From the NCBI GenBank assembly GCA_037976565.1, contig CP137672.1, positions 33,062,737-33,126,736 on the forward strand: a stretch of 64,000 nt of DNA, given 5' to 3'. A program made the position numbers and the translations under genes. Under the pieces are notes generated by a model. The model did not search any database. It was not told the origin of the DNA and saw only the letters and a list, made by a program, of their open reading frames with translations. This document shows, in pieces, positions 41,701 to 52,443 of this stretch (position 1 is the stretch's first letter; each line of letters begins with the position of its first letter). The DNA is from Mesocentrotus franciscanus (Eukaryota; Echinodermata; Echinoidea; Camarodonta; Strongylocentrotidae).

Positions 41701-44700
41701 AGTTTGGCGGGAATCCATCAATCGGTTATTGAGATAACGCGATCACGAGCTATTTTTGCATACATAATGAGCCCTGTGACCTTTGACCTTTGACCTCGTG
41801 ACACCAAAATCTAATCACTTCATTGGCTCTGCAAGATACATACATGACTTAAGTTTGACGGTAATCCATCAATCGGTTCTTGAGATAACGCGATCACGAG
41901 AACGGGACGTACGGACGGACGGACGGACGGACAACCAGAAAACATAATGCCTCCGGCTACTTTGTAGCGGAAGCATAAAAATAGATACAAATGTTAAAAT
42001 TTGTAACCTGTCAGCTCAGAAACAGAATTAAAAGTTGCTGTAATTTATTTCTTACTTGTCTGTATTATCTACAATTAAAGGTGCCAAGCTTTCAATGATA
42101 TGTAACACTTGTAGTTCTATATACAATGTACCATCACTAGCCAGGCAGAAGAAAACGAACAAATAAGCGGACAATGGTTGCACATTTCTTTTTTCTAGCA
42201 GTAAACATTTTAAAAGTTGTGCCCTTTCTTTGACTACAAAATGTACATCTACATGTATATTTCAGTCAATACAATATCCAAACTGGCAACTGTCATATTG
42301 ACTAATTCTGCAATCGAAACTAAACCATTTATAGATCTTTGACCCTCAGGAGGATACTGTATTAATGTGAATACAATGACTGGATAATAGCCAGGATTGA
42401 GTTCAAGTTTAAATACAGGTACATTGTATTTTGTGAGGAATTTGCCAAACAGGTTATTCTATGGATTTCACAGGATATCCCCTTAAAGCCAAGTCAAGAT
42501 CCTTTCTTTTTTTTTGCTCATATATTGAGCTAGGAACAGTACACTGGCTTTCATTTTCATAATTTTGATGAATGCGGTTAGGTGTTCGGTTAGCTACATC
42601 CGATTTTCGACATTTCAGACATACAGCTACAGGAAAAACATGATTTAGTATCTATAGGCATATAATTAATTGTTCTGTCATTTTTTATTTTCTATCTTAC
42701 TTCTGTTCCTTTGTTTAGAATGCAGATGCTTTTAAGTGATCTCTTTTTTTTTTCTTTTTTTTTTTCAAGTGGATTATGATTATTATTATTATATTATCAT
42801 TATACTTTGCTTTAGCACGTACAGCTGAAAAGGAGAGAAACAATATATCTTGACTGGCATGAGCACTAGTTGAATTGTTGTTCAAATCATTGAGCCTCAA
42901 TTACTACGAGTAAAATTTTAATTCAAGTAAAAGTAAAAGTATGAAAATGCTATGCCGTTAATCTCTTTGTGAAAACGTTGGTCTGATGAACTGCAAGAAA
43001 CAGTACAAGGTTATCCACCAAAAATGCTATTGTCAGGGAAATGAGCATTACAATGCATGGCAATGTTGACGAGCAAGAGAGAGGTAAGACTGAACTGTCA
43101 CTTTAACTGACACCTTATGACATACAGAACTACTCACCAAATCTCTAGAACAATCACGATCTTGAGGAATTTGTTCTTGACTTGTTTTTCAACCTCTCTC
43201 TCCCTGTCTGTATACATCCCCCTGCCTCTCAACAGGGGTGACACTAAATAAAGAATTGAGAACAAATACAATCTCATTCACTTTAAAATCTCAGTCTCAT
43301 TTCATGATTCTTGTCAATTCGCGGGTGGCAGAAGGGCGTTACGCGAGCGACTCAAAAACTTCTTTTCAAATTATTCGCATTTAAAGGTTTGTTTTATATT
43401 TAAACTGCTTTCCGTCCCGAAAATTGGTTTTAAATTTAAAAAACTAATAGAAATGTTATAGTAGAACACGACCCCAAAAATTTTTCGGAAATAATTCAGT
43501 TTTATAAAAGTTTGAGGCGATTTAGTCAGTGCTAACGCCCTTCTGCCACCCAGGCGACGAATTGTAAGAAAGACTGATTCGACTTTCCAAAAGGCCAGCT
43601 ATTGTAACCTTTAAGGGATAGTCGAGTTTTGTTGCAGAGGGCACTACACAAAATAATTTTTTGTGAGGTAATGAAAAACTGAGTGTCAAATTTGAAAGAG
43701 CATACAATTTAAATGACAAAATCATCTTTGTTTGATCAAAATCGGTTCAGAGACGGCTGAAATATCCATAAATATAACCATTTCTAATATTTGTGGTGCC
43801 CCACAAATATTCGGTAATTTTGAACCAGCCGTTGAAAAACGAGATAGCGCCTTATACGTTTTATTCCAGCCAATGCCAATATTGGCTTTTTGTTGGCTTT
43901 TTAGTGTTGGTTATAATACGCACAACCAGCTGGCCCGTGAATTGATATTATTAATTAATTAACTAATTAATGGTCACCATATTCTTTTGAAAGTGGAGCT
44001 GAATTGGTATGATAGTATTCAATCTAAATTCACAAATTTTGGGGTCTAAAATTACCTTCATAGCAATTTTAGGTTCTAAAAGGGCACTAGAAATGTCATA
44101 AATAAGAATAAGAGCAATAACCATGCCCTTTGAAGGCATTTGTGGTCTTAAACAAGAACTCAACTATCCCTTTAAGAGTGGTATACACATACCGGTAGGT
44201 TCTGAAGTTCATATCCTCTGCCTTAAGATACAATGTTCTGCTCTTTTAGAAGTTTTATAATAATAATGTCTAAAGATAAGCTAGAGTTCTGGTAATGATA
44301 ACAAATAAATTCTCACAGAATCCCACAAAACTTACACTGAAAGTTTAAAATTACAAATAAATGACACGTGCCACAATATTTTGGTAGAAAAAGATCAAGT
44401 GGCTGAGTAATGAGCATAGAAAGATAAGGAAATCAAGTTAAGTAGGCCCGATACCACGCTTTAACACATGTCACTATGTGCAAATGAGAGGTGTTGTTTT
44501 TAATTGAAGATGATTTCCAGCAAGTTTTTGTGAGTTTGTTTTTATTTTACTGGTTCAAACAATCAATCTACTGCAGGATAATCAATCCAGAATGGATTAT
44601 AGTCATGTTCTCTCGACGTAAGATTCCCATACTTTACCAGAGCTTGAGATTAGCTTTAATTTTAAGCCATCATTGGTAAGTATTTTGATATACTTTGATC

Positions 44701-47700
44701 TAATTTAGATCATAATTCAGCCTCACACAGTCACATTTGTACCAAGAAATAGGCCTACACTTCCATTTGAAATGAAACCTTGATGAACATGTAAACCGCT
44801 ATCGCTTTATTGCCATTACAGGAATTGTTCACAATAACCAAGCAATCTAGGTCTAGGGCACTAGATCAATGACCGTCATCAGTATAGCATACACACAACA
44901 AGGGATATTTATGTAGAAGTGTCAAAGTGAAGGTGTTGAAACCCCCTTGCCATCGCCATCCCCCCTCCCTGTCATCAGTACAGCATACACCTAACAAGGG
45001 ATATTACAGGTGGGCGTGTAAAAGTGAATGTGCTGAAACCCCCTTGCCCCCCATGTCATCAGTACAGCATACACCTACCAAGGGATATTACAGGTGGGAG
45101 TGTTAAAGTGAAGGTGCTGAAACCCCTTGCCCCCCTCCCTTTGTTAGTCAAAATATTTATTAATCCAAAGGTTGGTAACTCATTTCCAACACAAGGTTGT
45201 TCATGAAAGCGAAAATAAAATATGACTCGATCCATAATCCAATTCAAATGTTTGTTATTACATGTCCAAAGGCTAATTATTTAAAAGATTCATGTCATCC
45301 AGGGTTCTCACCAGTGCATATTACCCTTGGTGCAAATTCTAAGGGTGGGGATTTCAAGAAAAATAACTAAATGTGATTTCTCCCCCAACAAAGGCACCGG
45401 CAACCATAATTAATGAATGTATATTAATTTATACTTTCAACAGGCAAAATTGCTATGATCCTCCAAAATCAATGATGAAAGACTGTATTTCTCTGAACTT
45501 GGACCAAGGGTAAACAAATTCCACCTAAGAAGCCTGTTATTCATAGACCTTTGAAAAAGTGATCCTTTGGAAATAAATGAGCTGTTGAATACAATACCTT
45601 TCCTTCCTGCCAGAATGTATAGAATGGGATTGAGGATAAGCACAAGTACCATCGGTATGAACAAGCACAGGTAGTAGGCTGATAAGAGTTTTTCATCTCC
45701 TGCACTTGCTGAACAGGCCATCCTGGTTTCCAACACACAGAGACAGAGAAATAATTACAGAAAGAGAAAGGGAGGAAGTGAAAGGGAGGAAGTGAGAGAG
45801 AGACACACAGAGAGAGAGACAGACAAAGATAAGAGAGATATAGAGAGAGAGACAGTCAGACACACAGACACACAGACAGAGACAGTAACAAAGAAGAGAA
45901 GGGGAAGAAGAGCATATTAAATGAGATAGATGGAGCATTATCGAGATTAGACAGAAGAAGATAGACAGAAGAAGATAGACAGAAAACAATAGAGAAAAAA
46001 TTAAGAAAAATTAAGAATGGAGAGGGGGGTACAACAAATAATGGGTAGAGGGTAAAATGACAATATTGCTAATCCATTTAAATCCCTTTTAATAAATCAT
46101 ACTGATATACACAATGAAATGTTATGTTACCATATGCATGTATATTTTGCGTGAACAAATATACAGAGCTGGAAAGTTGGACTGAGGTCATTTCTCTTTA
46201 ATCGAATTGGAAAATGGGAACAAATATACGATTTAAAAACAAAGTTTGTAATTACAACAACAACAAAGAGTAAAGAGAACAAAATAACTTTTAGAATATG
46301 ACAGAGAAAACTTATAAAACATCAGCATATCTTGCTTTTGAAACATATATTTTGAGATGTTCCTTTGAAATTTGGTAATACCTCAACGTGCTTTCAGGAA
46401 ATAATTTTTTCTTTAATGAGAACAAAATCCATATTCCCTTCCCTCCAATTCAAAAGTCTACGAAAAACCCTGGTCACACTTACTGTGGTTCAGTTGTCTC
46501 ATAGAGAGCCCATAGCCCAAAGGCAACAAAGGCGATAGGAAGTAACCAACTGATGACAAAGTAAACTAGCAAGATGTGTTTCCTGCAAATCAACAGCATA
46601 ATACCAAAATATATCATGTTTATAATGCAATTTAGTTTACTTCTAAACAATTAAAAAAAACTGTCATTTTGGAATAGTCATTACACACATGTGTAAATAT
46701 CAGTTCTAGGACAATTACCCCCTGGAAAATTACTCCCGAAAATTACCCCTTGGACAAACTACCCCTCAAAAAAAAGAAAAATGGCTTTTATTAAAACCAA
46801 CTTATCATCAGGGTGGACTTCCCCTTTAATAAACAGGGGCATAATTGTCCTGGTGGGGGGTAATCATCCTAGGGGGTTAATTTTCCGGGGGGAGGGGTTT
46901 ATTGTTCTTGGGGGCAGTTTTCCGGGGGGTAATTGTCCTGATACTGTTATCATCTGTTCATAGCTACAAATGTGTTAACTCTCTGTATCATTAAACGTCC
47001 TTCTGGCTCCAAACAGATTATATCAAGCAACCTACATGTACAAAAGGCCGACAGTGACCTCTCCTCAGGGTGTTATGACTTTTGAAATTAAAGTTTCAGT
47101 TTCAGAATTACATGTACTTACAATTCCCCTTATTATAAAGGCCATTTAAGAGTTACATGTATCAACTCACATAGAGGCAGAAGGATTGTGTTTTTAGATA
47201 CTGATGCATCCTAATCCATAACTAATTAAAATTCTGAATTATTTATCACTGTTTATGAAATCATTAAAACCTGATGTCATTGAAGTTGACCCTCCATTTT
47301 GAAGCAATGGCAAATGTGCAAACATTGAGTATGCTTTGATTTTGTTGTTATTTTCCATAGAGTCATAGACCCCTGGAAGTATCTTGGTATAGTAGTTCAT
47401 TCACTTGACTCACAATCCTAGGGCTGCGGGTTCAAATCACAATCCGGCACTAACATCCTTTGACAAGACCTTAATCCACATCTGCCACTTTCCACCTAGG
47501 TGAACATTGTAAATGGGTACCTGGCAATAATTGCAGGGCCCTCGGGAAGAACACCATTGATGCTGTTGAGGCTTCTCTGCATAAACAATATTATTATTAT
47601 ATTTACATAGGGATGTGTCGGCCTGGGGCCTTTATTAACTGTCAATGGGTTAAAACCCTTAAACAGGAAACAGGAAGAATTGTCCTTCTAATTTTAATTT

Positions 47701-50426
47701 CAACTAATATTGGCTTACACTGTGGTCTTCTGGAGGAAGAGATAGACATCAATCGTGTAACAAGTTATCCACACGTACGTAGCAAAGAAGAAAAAATGAA
47801 TCCAGGCCTGTAAGAGCAAAACACACTCAATTTTTACAAGCTTCAAAACATTTTTGTAAAATATCCTAGTATACTGTATAATATGAGCATGAGCATACTT
47901 GTAAATGTCATGTTGACAGTTTAGGCCAAATAACAAAAATAACGTGTTTCTCGTCCGTACTTTAAAAAAAAAAGGAGGAGGCAGGGCATTACTATTTACT
48001 ATTTTGCAATTTTTAGCTATTTTTTTCCAAGATGGCTGCCATGCTAATTATAGCTGGCCAAGCCTATTTATTCACAGATATTGTGCTATGTGAGTATACT
48101 GATGCAATGTATGACAAAACAAATGATTTGTATCACTTTAGAAGCTATTTAAACAAAATGTATATCACAGGCCCCTTTTTTTTTTGGGGGAGGGTGGGCT
48201 TTTGGTTTTTTTGGGGGCTTTATTTTTTCCTGAATAGTAAATAGTAAAAAAAAAAAGGAGGTGGCGGCCAAACAGGAGGTGGGCAGGGAAGAGAAACACT
48301 TCATTTTTGTTATTTGGCCTTATAGAGTCAAATTTGTCTTGCAAATTTCTGCACCAAGGGAGGAGGCGTTTCAGAGAAAGAAAAAAAATTAATGATATTT
48401 TTGTACAAAAAAAATGGGAGGGTTATCCGCGACTTGTCACAATCCACTGACCAAACTGCCAATATGAGACTTGCATAGACCTAATAGTGATCTCATATTT
48501 CAAACATTCATAACTTTCTTAATATTGGTCCAATTTATATCAAACTTCTGTCATTCTATTTATCTTATTTTTTTGCTTCCATACAAATGAACTGATTACA
48601 AGGGTTGGATTTCCCTTTAAAAACAGCATCTACTTATTATTAGCATAGAATCCGATACTGTAGTCTCCTCACCGTTGCTAGCATACAGAGCCATACCCAT
48701 GACTTGCTGGCTAGTTTGTTTGTAAAGCTGTCACCTGACTTTCTCAGGATATGGATAGATTCACTGGAAAGTACTATCAGACCTGAAACAGCCAAACAAA
48801 TACGGAAATACCATGAACAAAATTTAAATACATACAAATGTGAACAATTCATTTCATCTTTAAAGGGCAGTAATATTTTCATCTTATACACATAAAGCTT
48901 TGTGTATGTGCTGCGGTTAACCGTAGGTATTTTTAGCGTATGGTTCTTTACATTTTCATATCTTCACACACACTGATAAGTTTAATACGTTTAAAGGTAC
49001 TACCGGTATGTCCCATTTGCAGGCCAACAAAATGAAAAGGTTAAATTCCAACAGCATTTGAAAGACAATACTAATTTAGAACTTCCCTAAAAAAGGGGGC
49101 TTGAAAATGTCTTTAAGTGGGAAAATAACGACTATTAGTTGTCGAATCGACTTAGGAGCTATAGAGCCAGTAAGTAATAGTCTGATTTTTCAGACCATTG
49201 TACCGAATGGTCGTACGTTTTATGCTGCGCAAAGATTCAATCAGTTTAATTTTGGCCATTACAAGAAGTGGGTTATTGATGTAGACAAATGCTCATGTAC
49301 CCTTTACAGCTCATTTTATGTATGTTATTACCAAAGATGAAAAGAAGTCAGTCAGTCACTCAATAGTGTCTGACAGTGAAGTCTACTGAGGAAGTAAACG
49401 GGTTTCCTTGCATAATTTGAATATTAGGACACTGCTAACGTTTAAATTTCACAGATAGGACATACATGACATATTCATAATTCCTGCAAAGTTGTACAGA
49501 ATTTGATGTTGGCTGCAAAAGGGACATAGTATATTTAATACCTTTGTTGTCTGCAGCTACATGTACTTTCAGCGTCCTACTTGCCATTCATTCACGACAC
49601 AAACAAGCTGCTGCTATAAACTACAGTGCATGTGAATGAGCCTTATACATATTAATCTACTATGGCTTCATGCTAATATGAAATTATAATGCATAATATT
49701 ATGCCAACTGAATTCATTAGCATGCATTTTGCCAACTTTCTCATCTTTTGGTAAATATTTATCAGAGTTAATGCTGCCAGAGCGAATCACATTTATGCAA
49801 TATACATGTACACGTAGATGTAGCTCATGTTCTGCACAACAAATAAATAAACTAATAAATTACAATTTTGATTTTTAGGATATACACTTCTTTAAAATAT
49901 TAATTACGAGTAAACAATTATTCAAACAACAGGACAACCACTTTGGGTCTACATGTACTTTGGTGACCAGCAAAGGCATACAAATAAAGGGAGAAAAGAA
50001 AGAAAAGAAAGAAAGGAAAGCCTAATGGTCCAATTAGGTGGCCAGTGATGACAGCATAAAAGAAAGTGTAAAGGAAAGAAAGGGAAAGCAAAGCCATTAA
50101 AAGAAAAGAAACAGAGATTTCCTACCTAGACAAGCCATGATATCTGCAAAGGACAACCAGAAGAGAATCCATCTCTGTCTGATCTCCATCAATCTAGGCC
50201 TGATAACACTGTCCAAGTTGGAAGTATCTTTCCTCCTCGGAAACAGCATGTACAGGGTCCCGAGCACACTGAAGGTGGACATTACAATGACGGTCGAGTT
50301 GTACAGGTAGAAGTACTTCTTCACTCTATGAAGGTATTCGTGTGTTGGCACGATAAGCGATGCGTTTGTTGAATTGGCAATGCCGAAGAACGAGCAGCAG
50401 AGTAAATCGAGGGTGGGTGAAGCCAT
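38551..50426 (-). CDS. GPR143: GPR143 / OA1-type seven-transmembrane receptor, complete, 8 exons
   Basis: Exons: 50426-50126, 48782-48673, 47807-47719, 46582-46484, 45722-45598, 43225-43138, 39684-39597 and 38775-38551 (1125 nt, 374 aa). All junctions have GT/AG and matching phase. In vertebrates GPR143 is an intracellular Galpha-i-coupled receptor of melanosomes and lysosomes, and its loss causes ocular albinism type 1. Recognition rests on the MASP.L...CC start, the TM2 ADIMACLGLIVLS region, TM3 FFFFATYVWITCYTIDVYL, TM5 IPMVLVLILNPILY, the ICL3 segment GRGMYTDREREVEKQVKNKF and TM6 LKIVIVLEICWLPNVING. Seven hydrophobic segments can be placed. Cys133 and Cys203 could form the ECL2 bridge. Asn18 and Asn21 are N-glycosylation sequons. 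The tail carries ETTPLM (360-365), an acidic dileucine-like sorting motif. The start context ACAAAATGG is good. Human GPR143 has 404 aa, so this tail is somewhat shorter. Confidence 0.92.
39249..39398. mobile_element. Foldback element with 'CAGGG.CCC.TTTCA' ends in GPR143 intron 7
   Basis: Left end tcagggccccatttcaattt and right end (reverse complement) tcagggacccgtttcactaa. The interior has inverted 'gtcatttgtcattg / cagtgacaaatgac' segments. About 150 bp, noncoding. A related, more decayed copy is at about 56340-56522. Confidence 0.7.
39597..39684 (-). CDS. GPR143: GPR143 exon 7: TM6 and start of TM7
   Basis: Acceptor TTGCAG, donor ATG|GTAAGA. Encodes WLPNVINGIMLLSG, a short loop and FYPIIWILM. 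Confidence 0.91.
39748..40080. repeat. Three-copy tandem repeat interrupted by a LINE-tail fragment
   Basis: Units starting 'actt(a/g)gtgca(g/c)tgattta' and containing 'ggaatgccaagtgtcaa' occur at about 39748, 39824 and 40012. The second is split after 'gtgtcaa' by about 100 bp (about 39856-39950) holding 'ataatgtgcacatatccacc' and 'gatgctcaaggtgcct', a known-looking LINE 3' end. Confidence 0.7.
40105..40925 (-). mobile_element. 5'-truncated L2/CR1-like non-LTR retrotransposon fragment
   Basis: On the minus strand, from about 40900 down, it encodes the C-terminal half of a reverse transcriptase: YPDDTQLYLRL (the YADD catalytic box with Ala replaced by Pro), then LRSVSQWMNDNFLKLNEDKT, NLGVVSSASF and IRKYLNQKATEQIVHSFITR. 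Stops and frameshifts follow, so it is a dead copy. The 3' end 'GCGCCTTGAGCAGTCTTTTA' and 'GCGCTTTATAAGTTGACATT' plus a (TTA)n tail fits L2-type elements. It lies in GPR143 intron 6 in the sense orientation. Confidence 0.8.
41110..41982. repeat. About 150-bp satellite, five copies, in a 'GACGGACGGACGGAC...ATAATGCCTCCGG' element
   Basis: 'ttggctctgcaagatac' recurs at about 41220, 41369, 41522, 41673 and 41824 (period about 150). Units also carry 'gcatacataatgagcc' and 'tgacctttgacctttgacct'. The array is flanked by 'gatgcctccgcc' (about 41140) and by 'acggacggacggacggac' plus 'ataatgcctccggctac...agcggaagcat' (about 41910-41976). That terminal module is shared by many marine invertebrate repeats, so the whole is probably one non-autonomous element with an internal satellite. 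Confidence 0.8.
43138..43225 (-). CDS. GPR143: GPR143 exon 6: third cytoplasmic loop and start of TM6
   Basis: Phase demands the second of two overlapping AG acceptors (GAGAG|GC). Encodes RGMYTDREREVEKQVKNKF, charged and matching the conserved ICL3, then LKIVIVLEI. Donor is TTTG|GTGAGT. Confidence 0.9.
43610..44175. mobile_element. MITE-like element in GPR143 intron 5
   Basis: Inverted ends: left 'tttaagggatagtcgagttt' and right (reverse complement) 'ttaaagggatagttgagttc'. About 566 bp with no coding capacity. The termini resemble those of 35552-35943, so it may belong to the same superfamily. Confidence 0.7.
44872..45136 (+). repeat. Three-copy tandem repeat in GPR143 intron 5
   Basis: Each copy has 'gtcatcagta.agcatacac', 'caagggatatta', 'agtgaaggtg.tgaaacccc' and 'ttgcc', at about 44874, 44971 and 45054. 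Unit length falls from about 97 to about 83 bp because of C-rich indels. Confidence 0.8.
45598..45722 (-). CDS. GPR143: GPR143 exon 5: second lumenal loop and TM5
   Basis: Acceptor ACCAG, donor AAAG|GTATTG. Encodes MACSASAGDEK (Cys203) and TM5, LCLFIPMVLVLILNPILYIL. Confidence 0.9.
45735..45990. repeat. GA/CA-rich simple repeat
   Basis: Purine-rich tract of gagaga, cacaga and gaagatagacaga units just 5' (minus-strand sense) of GPR143 exon 5. It includes three tandem 'agacagaagaagat' units near 45950-45980. Confidence 0.8.
46484..46582 (-). CDS. GPR143: GPR143 exon 4: TM4
   Basis: Acceptor TTGCAG, donor CACA|GTAAGT. Encodes KHILLVYFVISWLLPIAFVA and FGLWALYETTEP. Confidence 0.92.
46705..46943. 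repeat. Mirrored tandem array of 'ggacaattacccc' in GPR143 intron 3
   Basis: The left part (about 46705-46770) reads 'gacaattaccccctgg', 'aattactcccga' and 'attaccccttgg'. The right part (about 46845-46943) carries the same words reversed: 'gggggtaatcatcc', 'ggttaattttccgg' and 'ggggtaattgtcct'. It has the same architecture as 19170-19500, with a different unit. Confidence 0.75.
47375..47602 (+). mobile_element. tRNA-derived SINE, copy in GPR143 intron 3
   Basis: Box B-like 'gggttcaaatc' (about 47428-47438). The body shares 'ctttg.caagac.tt', 'ca..tgccac' and 'gtaaatgggtacctggca' with the SINE at 54331-54640, and the tail has tandem TTA. Box A is decayed. Confidence 0.65.
47719..47807 (-). 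CDS. GPR143: GPR143 exon 3: TM3
   Basis: Acceptor CTTACAG, donor CAGT|GTAAGC. Encodes AWIHFFFFATYVWITCYTID and VYLFLQKTT, which aligns well with the TM3/ICL2 of vertebrate GPR143. Confidence 0.92.
48673..48782 (-). CDS. GPR143: GPR143 exon 2: end of TM2, first lumenal loop, start of TM3
   Basis: Acceptor TTTCAG, donor ACG|GTGAGG. Encodes LIVLSSESIHIL, a polar loop and WVWLCMLAT with Cys133. Confidence 0.9.
49990..50110. repeat. (GAAA)n-like purine tract
   Basis: Imperfect gaaa/aggaa units lying immediately 3' of GPR143 exon 1 (minus-strand sense). Confidence 0.75.
50126..50426 (-). CDS. GPR143: GPR143 exon 1: N-terminus, TM1, start of TM2
   Basis: ATG at 50426 within ACAAAATGG. Encodes lumenal sequons (Asn18, Asn21), TM1 (about 38-62), a basic loop and WILFWLSFADIMACL of TM2. 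Donor is CTA G|GTAGGA. Confidence 0.93.
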
Positions 50427-50574
50427 TTTGTTTTGTTTCTTCCGAAAACTGTTTCGTCAAGACTCGCGGACGATGACTTCTAAGTTTGATGTCTCCAAGA
50501 GGTTAGGAGCTGGAATGATCGGTTGGTCCTGGAGGTGTCTTCTATTTACTTATTCTACAAGGACTTTGCACCAC

Positions 50575-50585
50575 AGCACATGACT
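50575..50585 (-). promoter_or_regulatory. Exact M-box (candidate MITF site) upstream of GPR143
   Basis: AGTCATGTGCT on the minus strand, 149 bp upstream of the GPR143 ATG. This is the full 11-bp M-box of vertebrate tyrosinase-family promoters, which MITF binds through the CATGTG E-box. Vertebrate GPR143 is itself an MITF target. Function here is inferred from the match and position only. Confidence 0.55.
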
Positions 50586-52030
50586 GACAGCTAGTCAGCA
50601 ATCCTTGTCATTTTCTAACACTTCCTGCAAGAGGTAGAGGTTTGAACAATAAATAAATTACACCTATACCGGTATAAGAACGTGTCACTCAATTCAGGTG
50701 TATCCTTTTTATCCACAATGATGATGATGAATGAGAGTGCTTCGACAACAAAATACTTTCACTGGACACTGTTGATTCTTGAACTATCCTCTTCTGTAAC
50801 CTTCCTTTGTGATTGGCCAATTACTGCAACATCATCTTCATGTACATGTACGTGTAAAGAGCTACTGATCATAAACAAAAGAAAAATATAGGGTAATTAG
50901 AATACTGCTGAGGAAATGATGTGCAGACATTATACTCTCACATCTGGTTCAGAATAGAACAATGATTATCAAAATAAAGTTCATCAAGATCGTATTACAT
51001 GTACTTATTAAGGAATACACTTATTTATTTATCTTTATTTCTAAACTGTAGTAGGATCTATATGTTGAAGAAAAAAAAATTAAATAAAAGGATTGTCTTA
51101 ATAATCAACACAGATACTAGAATTTTTTTATTCTACGATTCTAATTAAATACTGAAATTTGTTTTCTAGATGTATTTCAAAACTAGATGTATTTCAAAAC
51201 ATGATATAATAATATCTAAAAATTTGATTGTTTACAAGAATTTATATATCCATTTGTTCCCTTTCTTATGGTAAGCATGTGTGTGAGGAGGAGGGGGGGG
51301 GGTATCTTGATTACTGTAACTATTTGAACTAATACTTCATCACAGCCACCCCTCCCCCCCCCCAAAAAAAAGGGGGTTTCAGACAGTGTACATTGCAGTT
51401 GCACCTTTAGAGTCATACGCTGTAGTTTCTATATTAATCACTTTCACATGTTGTGATATCACTGAGCTCATCCTGCAATTTCTCCTATCATTGTTTTGCT
51501 TCTATATAGGAAAATGATACTAACAAGAAAACTGAATCTCACATCCTGCACCTGGGGTGGGTGACACAGTTTTAATGTACATGTTCATGTACTGTATGTA
51601 TAGTCTGTTGAACCAAAATTGCTTTAATAGGAAAATGATAACAGAAAACTGAATCTCACATCATGGGGGCCGGGGTGACATAGTTTTAACGTACTTGGAC
51701 CAAAAGTGAACTACAAGTGTGCAACAAGATTTGGCTGTCATTGAAACCAAATTGCTCACACCATGGATCCATGCTCATAGTACTAGACAAAAATAATTTA
51801 TCTTTCACTTGGTAGGTACATGTACACAGTAGTCTCTTTTCATAGACTTCAAATTTGAACATTTAATGTGAGAGCAAGAAAATTTACACATAAAATACTT
51901 TTCTGACATACACATGTAGATATACAACAAAAAAATGACTAATTTTGAAGACATAGATGTACATGTATATTACATACATGTATGTTCAATGAAAAAATTA
52001 TATAGCACAACATTGCATAACTTTTCATGA

Positions 52031-52443
52031 TTTAAAGAGAAAGACCAGTTCTTGTCATGCGATTGCATTAATTGTGAAAGAAACGTTGTGAAATCGATCA
52101 GAAAAGGTTGATCATCTAGCATATAAGTATTGGTGTGTACTGCAAGGTTCTGGAATCATCAAAATGATTAGAAATTTGGCCCAGTCTTGGTAAAGATACA
52201 AGCACTGTACACAGAAAGATGTATATGGGACTACGCGACCACGTGCGCGATATCTATTTGGTCCCAATAGATATAATAATTTACCAAATATATCAATGAG
52301 TAGGCGGTTTCCCGACTTTCCCGGCAAAATTTGTATCATCATGTATTAGTCAAAACATATTCTTTCACATGATTGGTAATGAGAGCTTCCATTTCATTTT
52401 TTTGAGAGAGGGGCGTTTCCAAAACTGGTCTTTACCTTTAAAA
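52031..52443 (+). mobile_element. MITE-like element, copy B (partner at 35552-35943)
   Basis: Ends: left 'tttaaagagaaagaccagtt', right (reverse complement) 'tttaaaggtaaagaccagtt'. The interior 'gttgatcatctagcatataa' through 'aagatgtatatgggactac' is nearly identical to copy A, 16.5 kb away in the same orientation. Confidence 0.75.
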
